Made by a program: the position numbers and the translations under genes. The notes under the pieces were generated by a model. The model was not told where the DNA came from and made no database searches. It saw only the letters and a list, made by a program, of their open reading frames with translations. From CAZOJJ01 sp964580105 (GTDB lineage Bacteria; Bacteroidota; Rhodothermia; Rhodothermales; Rubricoccaceae), in NCBI GenBank assembly GCA_964580105.1, contig CAZOJJ010000092.1, positions 1 to 6,351 of the forward strand: 6,351 nucleotides of DNA, given 5' to 3'. Below are positions 1-6,058 of the stretch, piece after piece. Each line of letters begins with the position of its first letter. The first letter of the stretch is position 1.

Positions 1-709
1 CCTCGGCCGACCGGGACGAGCGGATGCGGACCCGTCCGTCCAGCCGCGAGGCGGCGGCCTCCGAGAGCCCGTGCGCCTCGCTGCCCAGGACGAGCACGCC
101 CTCGGATGCGGGCGTCCAGGCGGCGGCGGGCTCGCCGTCGAGGTCGGCGCCCCAGACGGGCAGGCCGCGCCGGCCGAAGATGCCCAGCGCTTCACCGAGG
201 TCGTCGGTGCGGACGAGGCGGAGGTCCCACAGCCCGCCCATCGCGCTGCGGACGACCTTCGGGCTCTCGAAGTCGGCCGTGCCCGGCCCGGCGAGCACGG
301 TGTCGAGGCCGAACCACGCGGCGGTGCGGACGAGCGTGCCTACGTTGCCGGGGTCCTGCACGCCGTCGAGCACGAGCACCGCGCGGGCGTCCTCCAGCCC
401 CTCCGGCGCCTCGGTAACGACGGAGTGAGCGACGGCGACGACCCCCTGGTCGTGCTGCACGTCGGCGAGGCGCGCGAGGTCGCGGGCGGCGAGGATGTGG
501 ACCGGGACGGCGGCCCGGCGGAGGACGGCGGCCACGCGGGCGTTGCGCGCCGCCGCGTCGGTCACGAGCAGTTCCACGAGCGGCGCGCCCGCCTCGGCGG
601 CGGCCTCGACGGAGCGGACGCCCTCCACCAGGAACAGGCCGTGCTGCGCCCGCCCCTTCCGCCGGGCGAGGCTCGCGAGGTCTTTGAGGCGCTGCCGGGT
701 GAGGGGCAT
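1..709 (-). CDS. TrmH/SpoU-family RNA 2'-O-methyltransferase (C-terminus cut by window edge)
   Basis: The predicted enzyme transfers a methyl group from S-adenosylmethionine to a ribose 2'-OH in rRNA or tRNA; the exact target base cannot be told. Reading leftward from the ATG at 709-707 gives 236 complete codons with no stop. Residues 1-95 look like the SpoU substrate-binding domain (LTRQRLKDLASLARRKGR, then FLVEG at 26-30). The knotted SPOUT catalytic domain follows. Motif 1 is DGVQDPGNVGTLVRTAAWFG at residues 115-134, with the conserved N122 and R128, and motif 2 is VLVLGSEAHGLS at 205-216. The sequence ends at SSRSAE, just where the family's third motif (usually ESLNVxVA) should begin, so only about 20-30 residues are probably missing. 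No Shine-Dalgarno is visible before the start. An in-frame open stretch reaches back to a stop at 818-820, but this is the first ATG and it fits the usual family N-terminus. It is transcribed divergently from glutamate dehydrogenase. The family call is firm; RlmB or another subgroup is undecided. Confidence 0.93.
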   Translation of the reverse strand, partial: MPLTRQRLKDLASLARRKGRAQHGLFLVEGVRSVEAAAEAGAPLVELLVTDAAARNARVAAVLRRAAVPVHILAARDLARLADVQHDQGVVAVAHSVVTEAPEGLEDARAVLVLDGVQDPGNVGTLVRTAAWFGLDTVLAGPGTADFESPKVVRSAMGGLWDLRLVRTDDLGEALGIFGRRGLPVWGADLDGEPAAAWTPASEGVLVLGSEAHGLSEAAASRLDGRVRIRSSRSAE

Positions 710-773
710 GGGAACGGGAATGGATCGGGGCAGGATACGCCGCGCGGCCGCTTGAGCCCATCCCCGTTCCCAC
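708..773 (-). repeat. Inverted repeat in the methyltransferase leader that covers its start codon
   Basis: The arms lie at 708-723 and 758-773, separated by 34 bases. On the DNA, GGGAACGGGAATGG (710-723) and CCATCCCCGTTCCC (758-771) are complementary at 13 of 14 positions. In minus-strand RNA the single mismatch becomes a G-U pair. Two more pairs (A-U and G-U) extend the stem into the first two bases of the methyltransferase ATG. The result is a 16-pair stem with two G-U pairs in the 5' leader, closing over the start codon. Plus-strand RNA would form it slightly less well, with an A-C mismatch. A role in holding back translation is inference; it could instead be a chance product of a G/C-rich leader or a dispersed intergenic palindrome. 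Confidence 0.5.
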
Positions 774-901
774 CGCTACGCCCCGCGCCCCACCCCTTAA
801 AGTGCTTCCGACGCTTTTCATCCGCGCCTGTCATCCCCCTTGAAAGGCCCCCGCGTACCTTGATCGCCCCTCCATCCTCGACCATCCCTGCACCGCCTCC
901 C
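710..901. promoter_or_regulatory. Divergent intergenic region between the methyltransferase and glutamate dehydrogenase genes
   Basis: This 192-base stretch lies between two divergent starts, so it should hold promoters for both genes. I see no convincing sigma-70 pair. On the plus strand, TTGAAA at 840-845 and TACCTTGA at 856-863 resemble the -33 and -7 elements of Bacteroidota promoters (TAnnTTTG type). Their spacing, about 10 bases, is far too short for them to act as a pair, so only TACCTTGA is a weak candidate -7 element. The segment around 791-866 is less GC-rich than its surroundings (CTTAAAG, CTTTTCATC, CTTGAAAG), which fits promoter or leader DNA. No small gene with coding character is visible. 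The left third is occupied by the inverted repeat described separately. Confidence 0.4.
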
Positions 902-2224
902 ATGGGCGATTCTCCGAACCCCTTCAAGCGCGACGTCCGCCGCCCCGCCATCTACCAGGAACCGACCCCCACCTTCGACAAGGACAACCCGTTCCAGTCG
1001 ATGATGGAGCAGTTCGACACCGCCGCGGAGCTCCTCGAGCTCGACATGGGGCTCTACGACTACCTCCGCTCCCCCTCCCGCATCCACATCACGAGCGTCC
1101 CCGTCGTCATGGACGACGGCTCGCTGAAGGTGTTCGAGGGCTACCGCGTCATCCACAACGAGGTGCTGGGGCCGTCGAAGGGCGGCATCCGCTTCGCGCC
1201 GGACGTCCACCTCGACGAGGTCAAGGCGCTCGCGGCCTGGATGACGTGGAAGTGCGCCGTCGTCGGCGTCCCCTTCGGCGGCGCCAAGGGCGGCATCACC
1301 TGCGACCCCTCCCAGATGAGCGCCGGCGAGATCGAGCGGCTCACGCGCCGCTACACCGCCAACCTCCTCGACGTGTTCGGCCCGGACAAGGACATCCCCG
1401 CGCCGGACATGAACACCAACGAGCAGATCATGGCGTGGCTGCTCGACACCTACTCGATGCACATGCGCCGCACCGAGACCGCCGTCGTGACCGGCAAGCC
1501 GATCCTCATCGGCGGCTCCCAGGGCCGCCGCGAGGCCACCGGCCGCGGCGTCATGACCACCACGCTCGCCGCGATGGATCGCCTCGGCCTCCGCCCCGGC
1601 CAGTGCACCGTGGCCGTGCAGGGCTTCGGCAACGTGGGCTCGGTCGCCGCGCAGCTGCTCCGCGAGCAGGGCTGCAAGATCGTCGCCGTCTCGGACGTCT
1701 CCGGCGGCTACTACAACGCCGACGGCATCGACGTCGAGGCGGCCCTGGCCTACGCCCAGGCCCACAACCGCCTCCTCAGCGGCTTCGACGGCGCCGAGCC
1801 GATCTCGAACGAGGAGCTCCTCGCGCTCGACGTGGACGTCCTCGCACCGTGCGCCAAGGAGAACCAGATCACCGGGAAGAACGCCGCCGCCGTGAAGGCG
1901 AAGATCGTCGCCGAGGGCGCCAACGGCCCGACCACGCCGAAGGCCGACGCCATCCTCAACGAGAACGGCGTGCTCGTCATCCCGGACATCCTCGCCAACG
2001 CCGGCGGCGTGACCGTCTCCTACTTCGAGTGGGTGCAGGACCGCCAGGGCTACTTCTGGTCCATCGACCGCGTCAACCGCCGCCTCGACCGCATGATGCG
2101 CGAGGCGTTCAACCAAGTTTACGACGCCACCGAGCAGTACGGCACCTCGATGCGCATCGGCGCGTACATCATCGCCATCGGCAAGGTGGCGAACGCGCTC
2201 CGCCTCCGCGGCATCTATGCCTGA
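902..2224 (+). CDS. gdhA: Glutamate dehydrogenase (Glu/Leu/Phe/Val dehydrogenase family), complete
   Basis: The predicted enzyme is a cytoplasmic NAD(P)-dependent dehydrogenase that interconverts glutamate and 2-oxoglutarate plus ammonia, linking carbon and nitrogen metabolism. Its 440 residues are normal for the short hexameric class. The N-terminal dimerisation domain contains KGGIRF at 93-98 (substrate-binding K93), K117 in WMTWK, and PFGGAKGGI at 124-132 with the catalytic lysine K129. The catalytic aspartate is D169 in PAPDMNTNE. The Rossmann domain has GFGNVG at 241-246 and an acidic D265 at the end of the next strand (VSDVSGG). An acidic residue there usually favours NAD over NADP, but this does not prove specificity. 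NAGGVTVSYFEW at 366-377 completes the active site. The frame is open far upstream, but ATG 902 gives the normal family N-terminus; everything before it is antisense to the methyltransferase gene. Nearly all Lys codons are AAG and Glu codons GAG, suggesting high expression. The last eight bases overlap the first possible start of the next gene. Glutamate rather than Leu/Phe/Val as substrate is likely but not proven. Confidence 0.95.
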   Translation: MGDSPNPFKRDVRRPAIYQEPTPTFDKDNPFQSMMEQFDTAAELLELDMGLYDYLRSPSRIHITSVPVVMDDGSLKVFEGYRVIHNEVLGPSKGGIRFAPDVHLDEVKALAAWMTWKCAVVGVPFGGAKGGITCDPSQMSAGEIERLTRRYTANLLDVFGPDKDIPAPDMNTNEQIMAWLLDTYSMHMRRTETAVVTGKPILIGGSQGRREATGRGVMTTTLAAMDRLGLRPGQCTVAVQGFGNVGSVAAQLLREQGCKIVAVSDVSGGYYNADGIDVEAALAYAQAHNRLLSGFDGAEPISNEELLALDVDVLAPCAKENQITGKNAAAVKAKIVAEGANGPTTPKADAILNENGVLVIPDILANAGGVTVSYFEWVQDRQGYFWSIDRVNRRLDRMMREAFNQVYDATEQYGTSMRIGAYIIAIGKVANALRLRGIYA

Positions 2225-3956
2225 TTCCGGTGGACAGTGGACAGTGGACAGTAAACCTCCGGCGGGACGCTTCGCTCACCGTCTACTGTCTACTGTCTAC
2301 TGTCTCCTGACTGCCACGCTCGCAGCCGGCTGCGCCACGCCCGTCCGCCCCTCCGGCGGGCCGGTGGACACCACGCCGCCTCTTCTGGTGGCGACGGACC
2401 CGGCGCGCGACACCACCGGCGTGCGGCCGGACCGCCTCACGCTCACGTTCTCCGAGCGCCTCGACCCCGCCGTCGGCGCGGCGGCCGTGACGGTGGCGCC
2501 GGGCTTCGACGCGCCGCCCGTGGTGCGCGCATCCGGCCGCACGCTCACGGTCGTCTTCCCGGACTCGCTCCTCCCGCAAGCGACGTACGTCGTCACGGTC
2601 GGGACGGCGCTCCGGGACGAGCACGGCGTGGCGCTGGCCCAGCCGATCACGGTGGCGTTCTCAACGGGCGACCGCCTCGACCGGGGCCGCCTCGCCGGTC
2701 GCGTGCTCGACCCCGCGACCGGCCGAGGCGTCGGCAGCCTGGCCGTCGCCGCCCACCCGGCGCCGGCCGACTCGCTCGGCGCCCCGCCCGATCCGCGCGA
2801 GGCGCACCGCCTCGTCTACCGCACCGAAACCGACGCCGAGGGCGCCTTCCGGCTCGACTACCTCCGGCCGGGTCCCTACTTCGTCGTCGCCTTCGAGGAC
2901 CGCAACCGGAACCGGCTCGTAGACGACGGCGAGCGCTTCGCCGCGCCGCCCGCCGCCCGCTTCGAAGCCACCGAGGACTCGGCCGCCGCGCCGCTTCCGG
3001 ACCTGTTCGTGACCGCGCTCGACACGATTCCGCCGCAGCTCCGCCGCGTCCGCTCCCTCTCGTCCTCGCGCCTCGTGCTCTCGTTCGACGAAGCGGTCCG
3101 CCTCGGGCCGGGGCGCACGGAGGGCTGGGCGCTGGCCGACTCCCTCGATGCCTCCACCGTGTTCCCCATCCGATCCGTCTGGAATGCACCCGAACGCCCT
3201 CAGGATGTGACGATTCTGACGGACGCCCTGCCCGCCCGCCCGCACCGCCTCACCCTCACCGGCAACCCGGCCGTGGCCGACTCCAGCGGCAATCCCGTCG
3301 CGCTGGACGCGTACTTCACTCCGAGTGCCGGAGCCGACACCGCGGCCGTCCGCTTCGCCGGCTTTCTCCCCGAGGCGCGCGCGCCGGCCGACTCGGTGCT
3401 CCTCCTCCGCCCGGGCCAGCGCCCCGGCGTCCGCTTCACGCAGCCCCTCGACTCCACCGCGCTTCGCGAACGCGTGCGCGTCCTCGGCCCGGAAGCGCCG
3501 CTCGCCTTCACGGCCTCGTCCGATAACGGACTCCACTACGACCTGGCGATCCCCGCCGCGCCGCGCACCTACCGCGTCGAGGTCGCCGGGCCGGACACCC
3601 TCTTCGTGCGGCGCTACGCCGCCCCCGCCCCCGACGACCTCGGCGCCATCCTCGGCCGGGCCGAGGCGCCCGGCGGCGCGCCCGTGCTCGTGACGGCCTA
3701 TCCCGCCGAAGGCGCGCCGATCGTCGCCGCGACCGACGGGGAGGGCCGCTTCGCCCTCCGCCACCTCCCGCCGGGCGACTACCGCCTGCGTCTCGTCCTC
3801 GACCGGAACGGGAACGGGGTGTGGGATGGCGGGCGGCTCGCACCCTACGAGCCACCCGAGACGATCCGCTGGCTGCCCGAACCCGTCCGCGTCCGCGCCC
3901 GCTGGGACACCGAGGTGGACGTGTTTGACTTTCAGGCCGGTTCATCGAATGATTGA
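2217..3956 (+). CDS. Ig-like (SbsA/Big_5-type) domain lipoprotein
   Basis: This is a predicted outer-envelope lipoprotein of unknown function, in a family common in Bacteroidota-type genomes. Counting from ATG 2217, the signal peptide has a basic stretch ending at R22, a hydrophobic core LLSTVYCLLTATLAA (23-37) and a lipobox LAAGC with lipidated C39. After it comes PSGGPVDTTPP, a typical family opening. Residues 54-150 form an SbsA-like Ig domain (LTLTFSERLDP, then YVVTVGTALRDEHG). Residues 158-250 are a carboxypeptidase-regulatory-like beta domain (TDAEGAFRLDYLRPGPYFVVAFEDRN). A second Ig-like unit begins at 270 (IPPQLRRVRS), and a second regulatory-like unit at 477-570 ends with DRNGNGVWDGG and RWLPEPVRVRARW, a recognisable family C-terminus. 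The start is uncertain. ATG 2217 overlaps the glutamate dehydrogenase stop and gives a long 22-residue n-region. GTG 2244, inside the heptamer repeat, gives a more usual 13-residue one. The nnr gene follows after 21 bases. No enzymatic motif was seen, so a structural or binding role is only a guess. Confidence 0.88.
   Translation: MPDSGGQWTVDSKPPAGRFAHRLLSTVYCLLTATLAAGCATPVRPSGGPVDTTPPLLVATDPARDTTGVRPDRLTLTFSERLDPAVGAAAVTVAPGFDAPPVVRASGRTLTVVFPDSLLPQATYVVTVGTALRDEHGVALAQPITVAFSTGDRLDRGRLAGRVLDPATGRGVGSLAVAAHPAPADSLGAPPDPREAHRLVYRTETDAEGAFRLDYLRPGPYFVVAFEDRNRNRLVDDGERFAAPPAARFEATEDSAAAPLPDLFVTALDTIPPQLRRVRSLSSSRLVLSFDEAVRLGPGRTEGWALADSLDASTVFPIRSVWNAPERPQDVTILTDALPARPHRLTLTGNPAVADSSGNPVALDAYFTPSAGADTAAVRFAGFLPEARAPADSVLLLRPGQRPGVRFTQPLDSTALRERVRVLGPEAPLAFTASSDNGLHYDLAIPAAPRTYRVEVAGPDTLFVRRYAAPAPDDLGAILGRAEAPGGAPVLVTAYPAEGAPIVAATDGEGRFALRHLPPGDYRLRLVLDRNGNGVWDGGRLAPYEPPETIRWLPEPVRVRARWDTEVDVFDFQAGSSND
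2232..2305 (+). repeat. Heptamer palindrome: 3x GGACAGT facing 3x TACTGTC, 22-bp stem
   Basis: Three head-to-tail copies of GGACAGT (2232-2252) plus A2253 face three copies of TACTGTC (2284-2304) plus T2305, across a 30-base spacer. In RNA all 22 positions pair: 19 Watson-Crick pairs and three G-U wobbles spaced exactly seven apart. The stem begins eight bases after the glutamate dehydrogenase stop. No T-run follows, so it is not a classic intrinsic terminator, although it could protect the upstream 3' end or dampen readthrough. It resembles the short tandem heptamer repeats known from the intergenic DNA of some cyanobacteria and other bacteria; membership of a dispersed family here is inference. 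It also lies inside the next reading frame and encodes residues 6-12 and 23-30 of the lipoprotein as counted from the ATG at 2217. Confidence 0.85.
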
Positions 3957-3957
3957 C

Positions 3958-3970
3958 GGCGCGGAGCGCC
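3958..3970 (+). other. Small GC hairpin in the lipoprotein-nnr gap
   Basis: GGCGC-GGA-GCGCC forms a perfect five-pair stem with a three-base loop inside the 21-base gap between the lipoprotein stop and the nnr start. There is no following T-run, so I do not call it a terminator. In such GC-rich DNA a stem this short can easily arise by chance. Confidence 0.3.
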
Positions 3971-3977
3971 CCTGCCG

Positions 3978-5546
3978 ATGACCCGATCCTCCGATCTCCT
4001 CCAGCCCGTCCTCACGGCCGACGCCATGCGCGAGGCCGACCGCCGCACGATGACCGAGGTCGGCATCCCCGGGCGCGTGCTGATGGAGACGGCGGGACGC
4101 GCGGCGTGCGACGCGATGGAAGCGCGCTATGGGCCGCTGGCCGGACGCGACGTGCTCGTCCTGGCCGGGAAGGGCAACAACGGCGGCGACGGCTTCGTCG
4201 TGGCGCGCGTGCTCCACGCCCGGGGTGCGCGCGTCCGCGTCGTCCCGCTGGCCTCGGAGGACGATGCCTCCGAAGACGCGGCGGCCAACCTCGCCGTGCT
4301 CCGCCGGCTCGCCGACGACCGCCTCCGTCTCGACGCCTTCGAGGACGCAGGCCGGGTTGCCGCCGCCCGCCCGCCCGATGTCGTCGTGGACGCGCTGCTG
4401 GGCATCGGCGTAGCGGGCGCGCTGCGCGAGCCGATCCGCACCCTCGCCGCGTGGATGAACCGCCAGGCCGCCCCCGTCGTCGCCCTCGACGTGCCGACGG
4501 GGCTCGACAGCGACACCGGCCGGGCCACCGAGGACACCGTCCGTGCCGACCTCACCGTGACGATGGCGGCGCTCAAAGCCGGCCTCCTCCTTGGTGACGG
4601 CCCCCGGGTGGCGGGCGAGGTCGTCGTAGCCGAGATCGGCATCCCGGCGGGGCTGCTGGCCGAGGTCGCCCCGGCCGTCCGCGCCACCGACGCGTGGGTG
4701 GCCGAGCGGCTGCCGCGCCGGGCGCCGGACGCCCACAAGTACAGCGCCGGCCGCGCCTTCTGTGCCGTCGGCTCGCGAGCTTTCACCGGCGCGGCCGTCC
4801 TGGCGACGGGCGCCGCCTACCGGGCCGGTGCCGGAGCCGTCGTCTGCGGCACGCCGACGAGCGCCCAGGCCGTCATCGACGCACACCGGGCCGAGGTGAT
4901 GGTGGACGCCCAGCCCGAGACCGAGGCGGGCGCCCTCACCATCCGCGCCTACGACGGCCTCGCCGCCCGCATGGCCGAGGCCGACGCGGTCCTGATCGGC
5001 TGCGGACTGGGCAGGGAGAAGGAAACGCAGCGGCTCGTGCAGGCGCTCCTCCGCCGCCTCACCGTGCCCGCCGTCCTCGACGCCGATGGCCTCAACGCGT
5101 TCGAAGGCCGGGCCGACAGGCTCGCCGCGCGTGGCGACGCTCCACTCGTACTCACGCCCCACCTCGGCGAGCTCCGCCGCCTGGCGGGCGACGGCCTCGA
5201 CGTGACCGACCGGCTCGCCGTCGTACGCCGGTACGCAAGTGCGTGGAACGCCGTCGTGCTCTTCAAGGGGATGCCGAGCGTCGTCGGCGCGCCGGACGGC
5301 CGCGTGTTCGTCGGGCCGCCGGGGCAACCGGCCCTCGCCACGGCCGGCACGGGCGACGTGCTCGCGGGCACGATCGCCGGCCTGCTGGCGCAGGGAATGG
5401 ACGCGGCCGAGGCCGCCGTCGCGGCGCTCCACCTCGGCAGCGCCGCCGCCGAGCGCCTCACCGCCACGCGCGCCGCCTCGTCCGTCGTCGCCTCCGACCT
5501 CCTCGACGCGATGCCGCTCGTCCTCCACGACCGCTTCGGCCGCTGA
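3978..5546 (+). CDS. nnr: Bifunctional NAD(P)H-hydrate epimerase / ADP-dependent NAD(P)H-hydrate dehydratase
   Basis: This predicted metabolite-repair enzyme restores NADH and NADPH that have become hydrated. The N-terminal half interconverts the R and S hydrates, and the C-terminal half dehydrates the S form using ADP (ATP in some organisms). The 522 residues match the fused form. The epimerase (YjeF_N) domain spans about 10-230, with AGKGNNGGDGFVVAR at 63-77, DALLGIG at 138-144 including the likely catalytic D138, and DVPTGLDSDTG at 171-181. The dehydratase (ribokinase-like) domain spans about 250-518. It opens with HKYSAGRAF at 253-261 and a glycine-rich GAAVLATGAAYRAGAGAV, then VLDADGLN at 366-373, LTPHLGEL at 392-399, FKGMPSVV at 429-436, and the ATAGTGDVLAG anion-hole motif at 454-464 with catalytic D460. 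All the expected key motifs are present, so both activities are likely intact. The start ATG is the first after an in-frame stop at 3954, and the N-terminus fits the family. The VanZ-like gene begins four bases after its stop. The antisense strand is open over this whole gene, an artefact of high GC. Confidence 0.96.
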   Translation: MTRSSDLLQPVLTADAMREADRRTMTEVGIPGRVLMETAGRAACDAMEARYGPLAGRDVLVLAGKGNNGGDGFVVARVLHARGARVRVVPLASEDDASEDAAANLAVLRRLADDRLRLDAFEDAGRVAAARPPDVVVDALLGIGVAGALREPIRTLAAWMNRQAAPVVALDVPTGLDSDTGRATEDTVRADLTVTMAALKAGLLLGDGPRVAGEVVVAEIGIPAGLLAEVAPAVRATDAWVAERLPRRAPDAHKYSAGRAFCAVGSRAFTGAAVLATGAAYRAGAGAVVCGTPTSAQAVIDAHRAEVMVDAQPETEAGALTIRAYDGLAARMAEADAVLIGCGLGREKETQRLVQALLRRLTVPAVLDADGLNAFEGRADRLAARGDAPLVLTPHLGELRRLAGDGLDVTDRLAVVRRYASAWNAVVLFKGMPSVVGAPDGRVFVGPPGQPALATAGTGDVLAGTIAGLLAQGMDAAEAAVAALHLGSAAAERLTATRAASSVVASDLLDAMPLVLHDRFGR

Positions 5547-5550
5547 TTCC

Positions 5551-5919
5551 GTGTCGCCGCGCCTCCGCTTCGCCCTCGCACTCGGATGGACGCTCGCCAT
5601 CGTCGCGGGCTGCTCCATCCCCGGCGACGCGTTCCCACAGCTGACGCTGCTCTCGCAGGACAAGCTGCTCCACCTCGCCGCCTTCGCCGGGTTCGCCCTC
5701 CTGTGGGCACGCGTCTTCCCGGATGCCGGGGGGCGCATCCTGCTGGGAGGAATTGCGCTCGGGCTCGCCACGGAGGTCTACCAGCATCTCATGCCCATCG
5801 GCCGCTTCTTCGATCCCTTCGACGCCCTTGCCGACACCGTCGGCCTGCTGCTCGCGCTCGGCGCGCGCCACATCTGGCTCCGGGTCGCACCGTCACGCGC
5901 CCGTACCATTCTGGACTGA
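5551..5919 (+). CDS. VanZ-like family small membrane protein
   Basis: This is a 122-residue inner-membrane protein of the VanZ-like family. VanZ itself gives low-level teicoplanin resistance, but most small family members outside Gram-positives have no known function, so resistance should not be assumed. Four hydrophobic segments are visible at about 7-24, 39-56, 62-77 and 93-110. Family signatures are in order: SIPG at 22-25 after the first segment, DKLLHLAAF at 37-45 (D37, K38, H41), E75 and Q78 in ATEVYQ, P82 and R85, and FDPFDALADTVG at 87-98. The usual asparagine in DxxxNxxG is an aspartate (D95) here. The start is taken as GTG 5551, four bases after the nnr stop. The frame is open further upstream, but that part overlaps nnr and has no VanZ-like character. 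It is probably co-transcribed with nnr, with no visible ribosome-binding site. Confidence 0.88.
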   Translation: MSPRLRFALALGWTLAIVAGCSIPGDAFPQLTLLSQDKLLHLAAFAGFALLWARVFPDAGGRILLGGIALGLATEVYQHLMPIGRFFDPFDALADTVGLLLALGARHIWLRVAPSRARTILD

Positions 5920-6058
5920 GCGAAACCACCGTGCGTGCGCGAATGCCGGCCGCGCCGGATGCTTGCCGCGCCTTCCGCCGCTGCCATGCACCGCCGTCTT
6001 TAGCTGCACCGGGCAACGGCCGATACCCCGCGGGACCTATCATCCAGGATCGTCAGCA
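5920..6058. other. Intergenic gap downstream of the VanZ-like gene
   Basis: This 139-base spacer ends the tightly packed gene run and should contain the promoter of the next gene. TATCAT at 6038-6043 resembles a -10 box but has no acceptable -35 partner at 16-18 bases. No strong hairpin plus T-run was found, so no terminator is called. The ATGs at 5943 and 5986 open only short or implausible frames; the one at 5986 stops at 6001-6003. I see no gene in it. Confidence 0.4.

Noticed and set aside
71..901. A long N-terminal extension of glutamate dehydrogenase in the same frame
   Set aside because: The region before 902 is antisense to the methyltransferase gene plus the intergenic hairpin. The normal family N-terminus begins at ATG 902.
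818..2116. A 432-codon minus-strand open frame opposite glutamate dehydrogenase
   Set aside because: It is a shadow of a gene with an intact catalytic signature. Its His/Val/Gly/Asp-rich composition is what the reverse complement of G/C-ending codons produces.
2232..2305. Reading the heptamer palindrome as a CRISPR array or a classic intrinsic terminator
   Set aside because: There are no spacer-repeat units, and no T-run follows the stem; it is two facing heptamer triplets.
5551..5619. Possible lipoprotein signal (IVAGC) at the start of the VanZ-like protein
   Set aside because: The VAGC string lies at the end of the first transmembrane segment, directly before the family's conserved IPG. 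Cleavage there would remove a segment of a typical four-helix VanZ-like protein, so the match is probably chance.
3942..5771. A 609-codon open frame on the minus strand opposite nnr and the VanZ-like gene
   Set aside because: It mirrors genes with strong family motifs, its translation is low-complexity Gly/Ala/Arg/Val-rich with no recognisable domain, and long antisense frames are expected at this GC content.
5551..5919. Calling the VanZ-like gene an antibiotic-resistance determinant
   Set aside because: No vanA-type ligase, dehydrogenase or regulator genes are nearby, and most small VanZ-like proteins in Gram-negative genomes have no demonstrated role in glycopeptide resistance.
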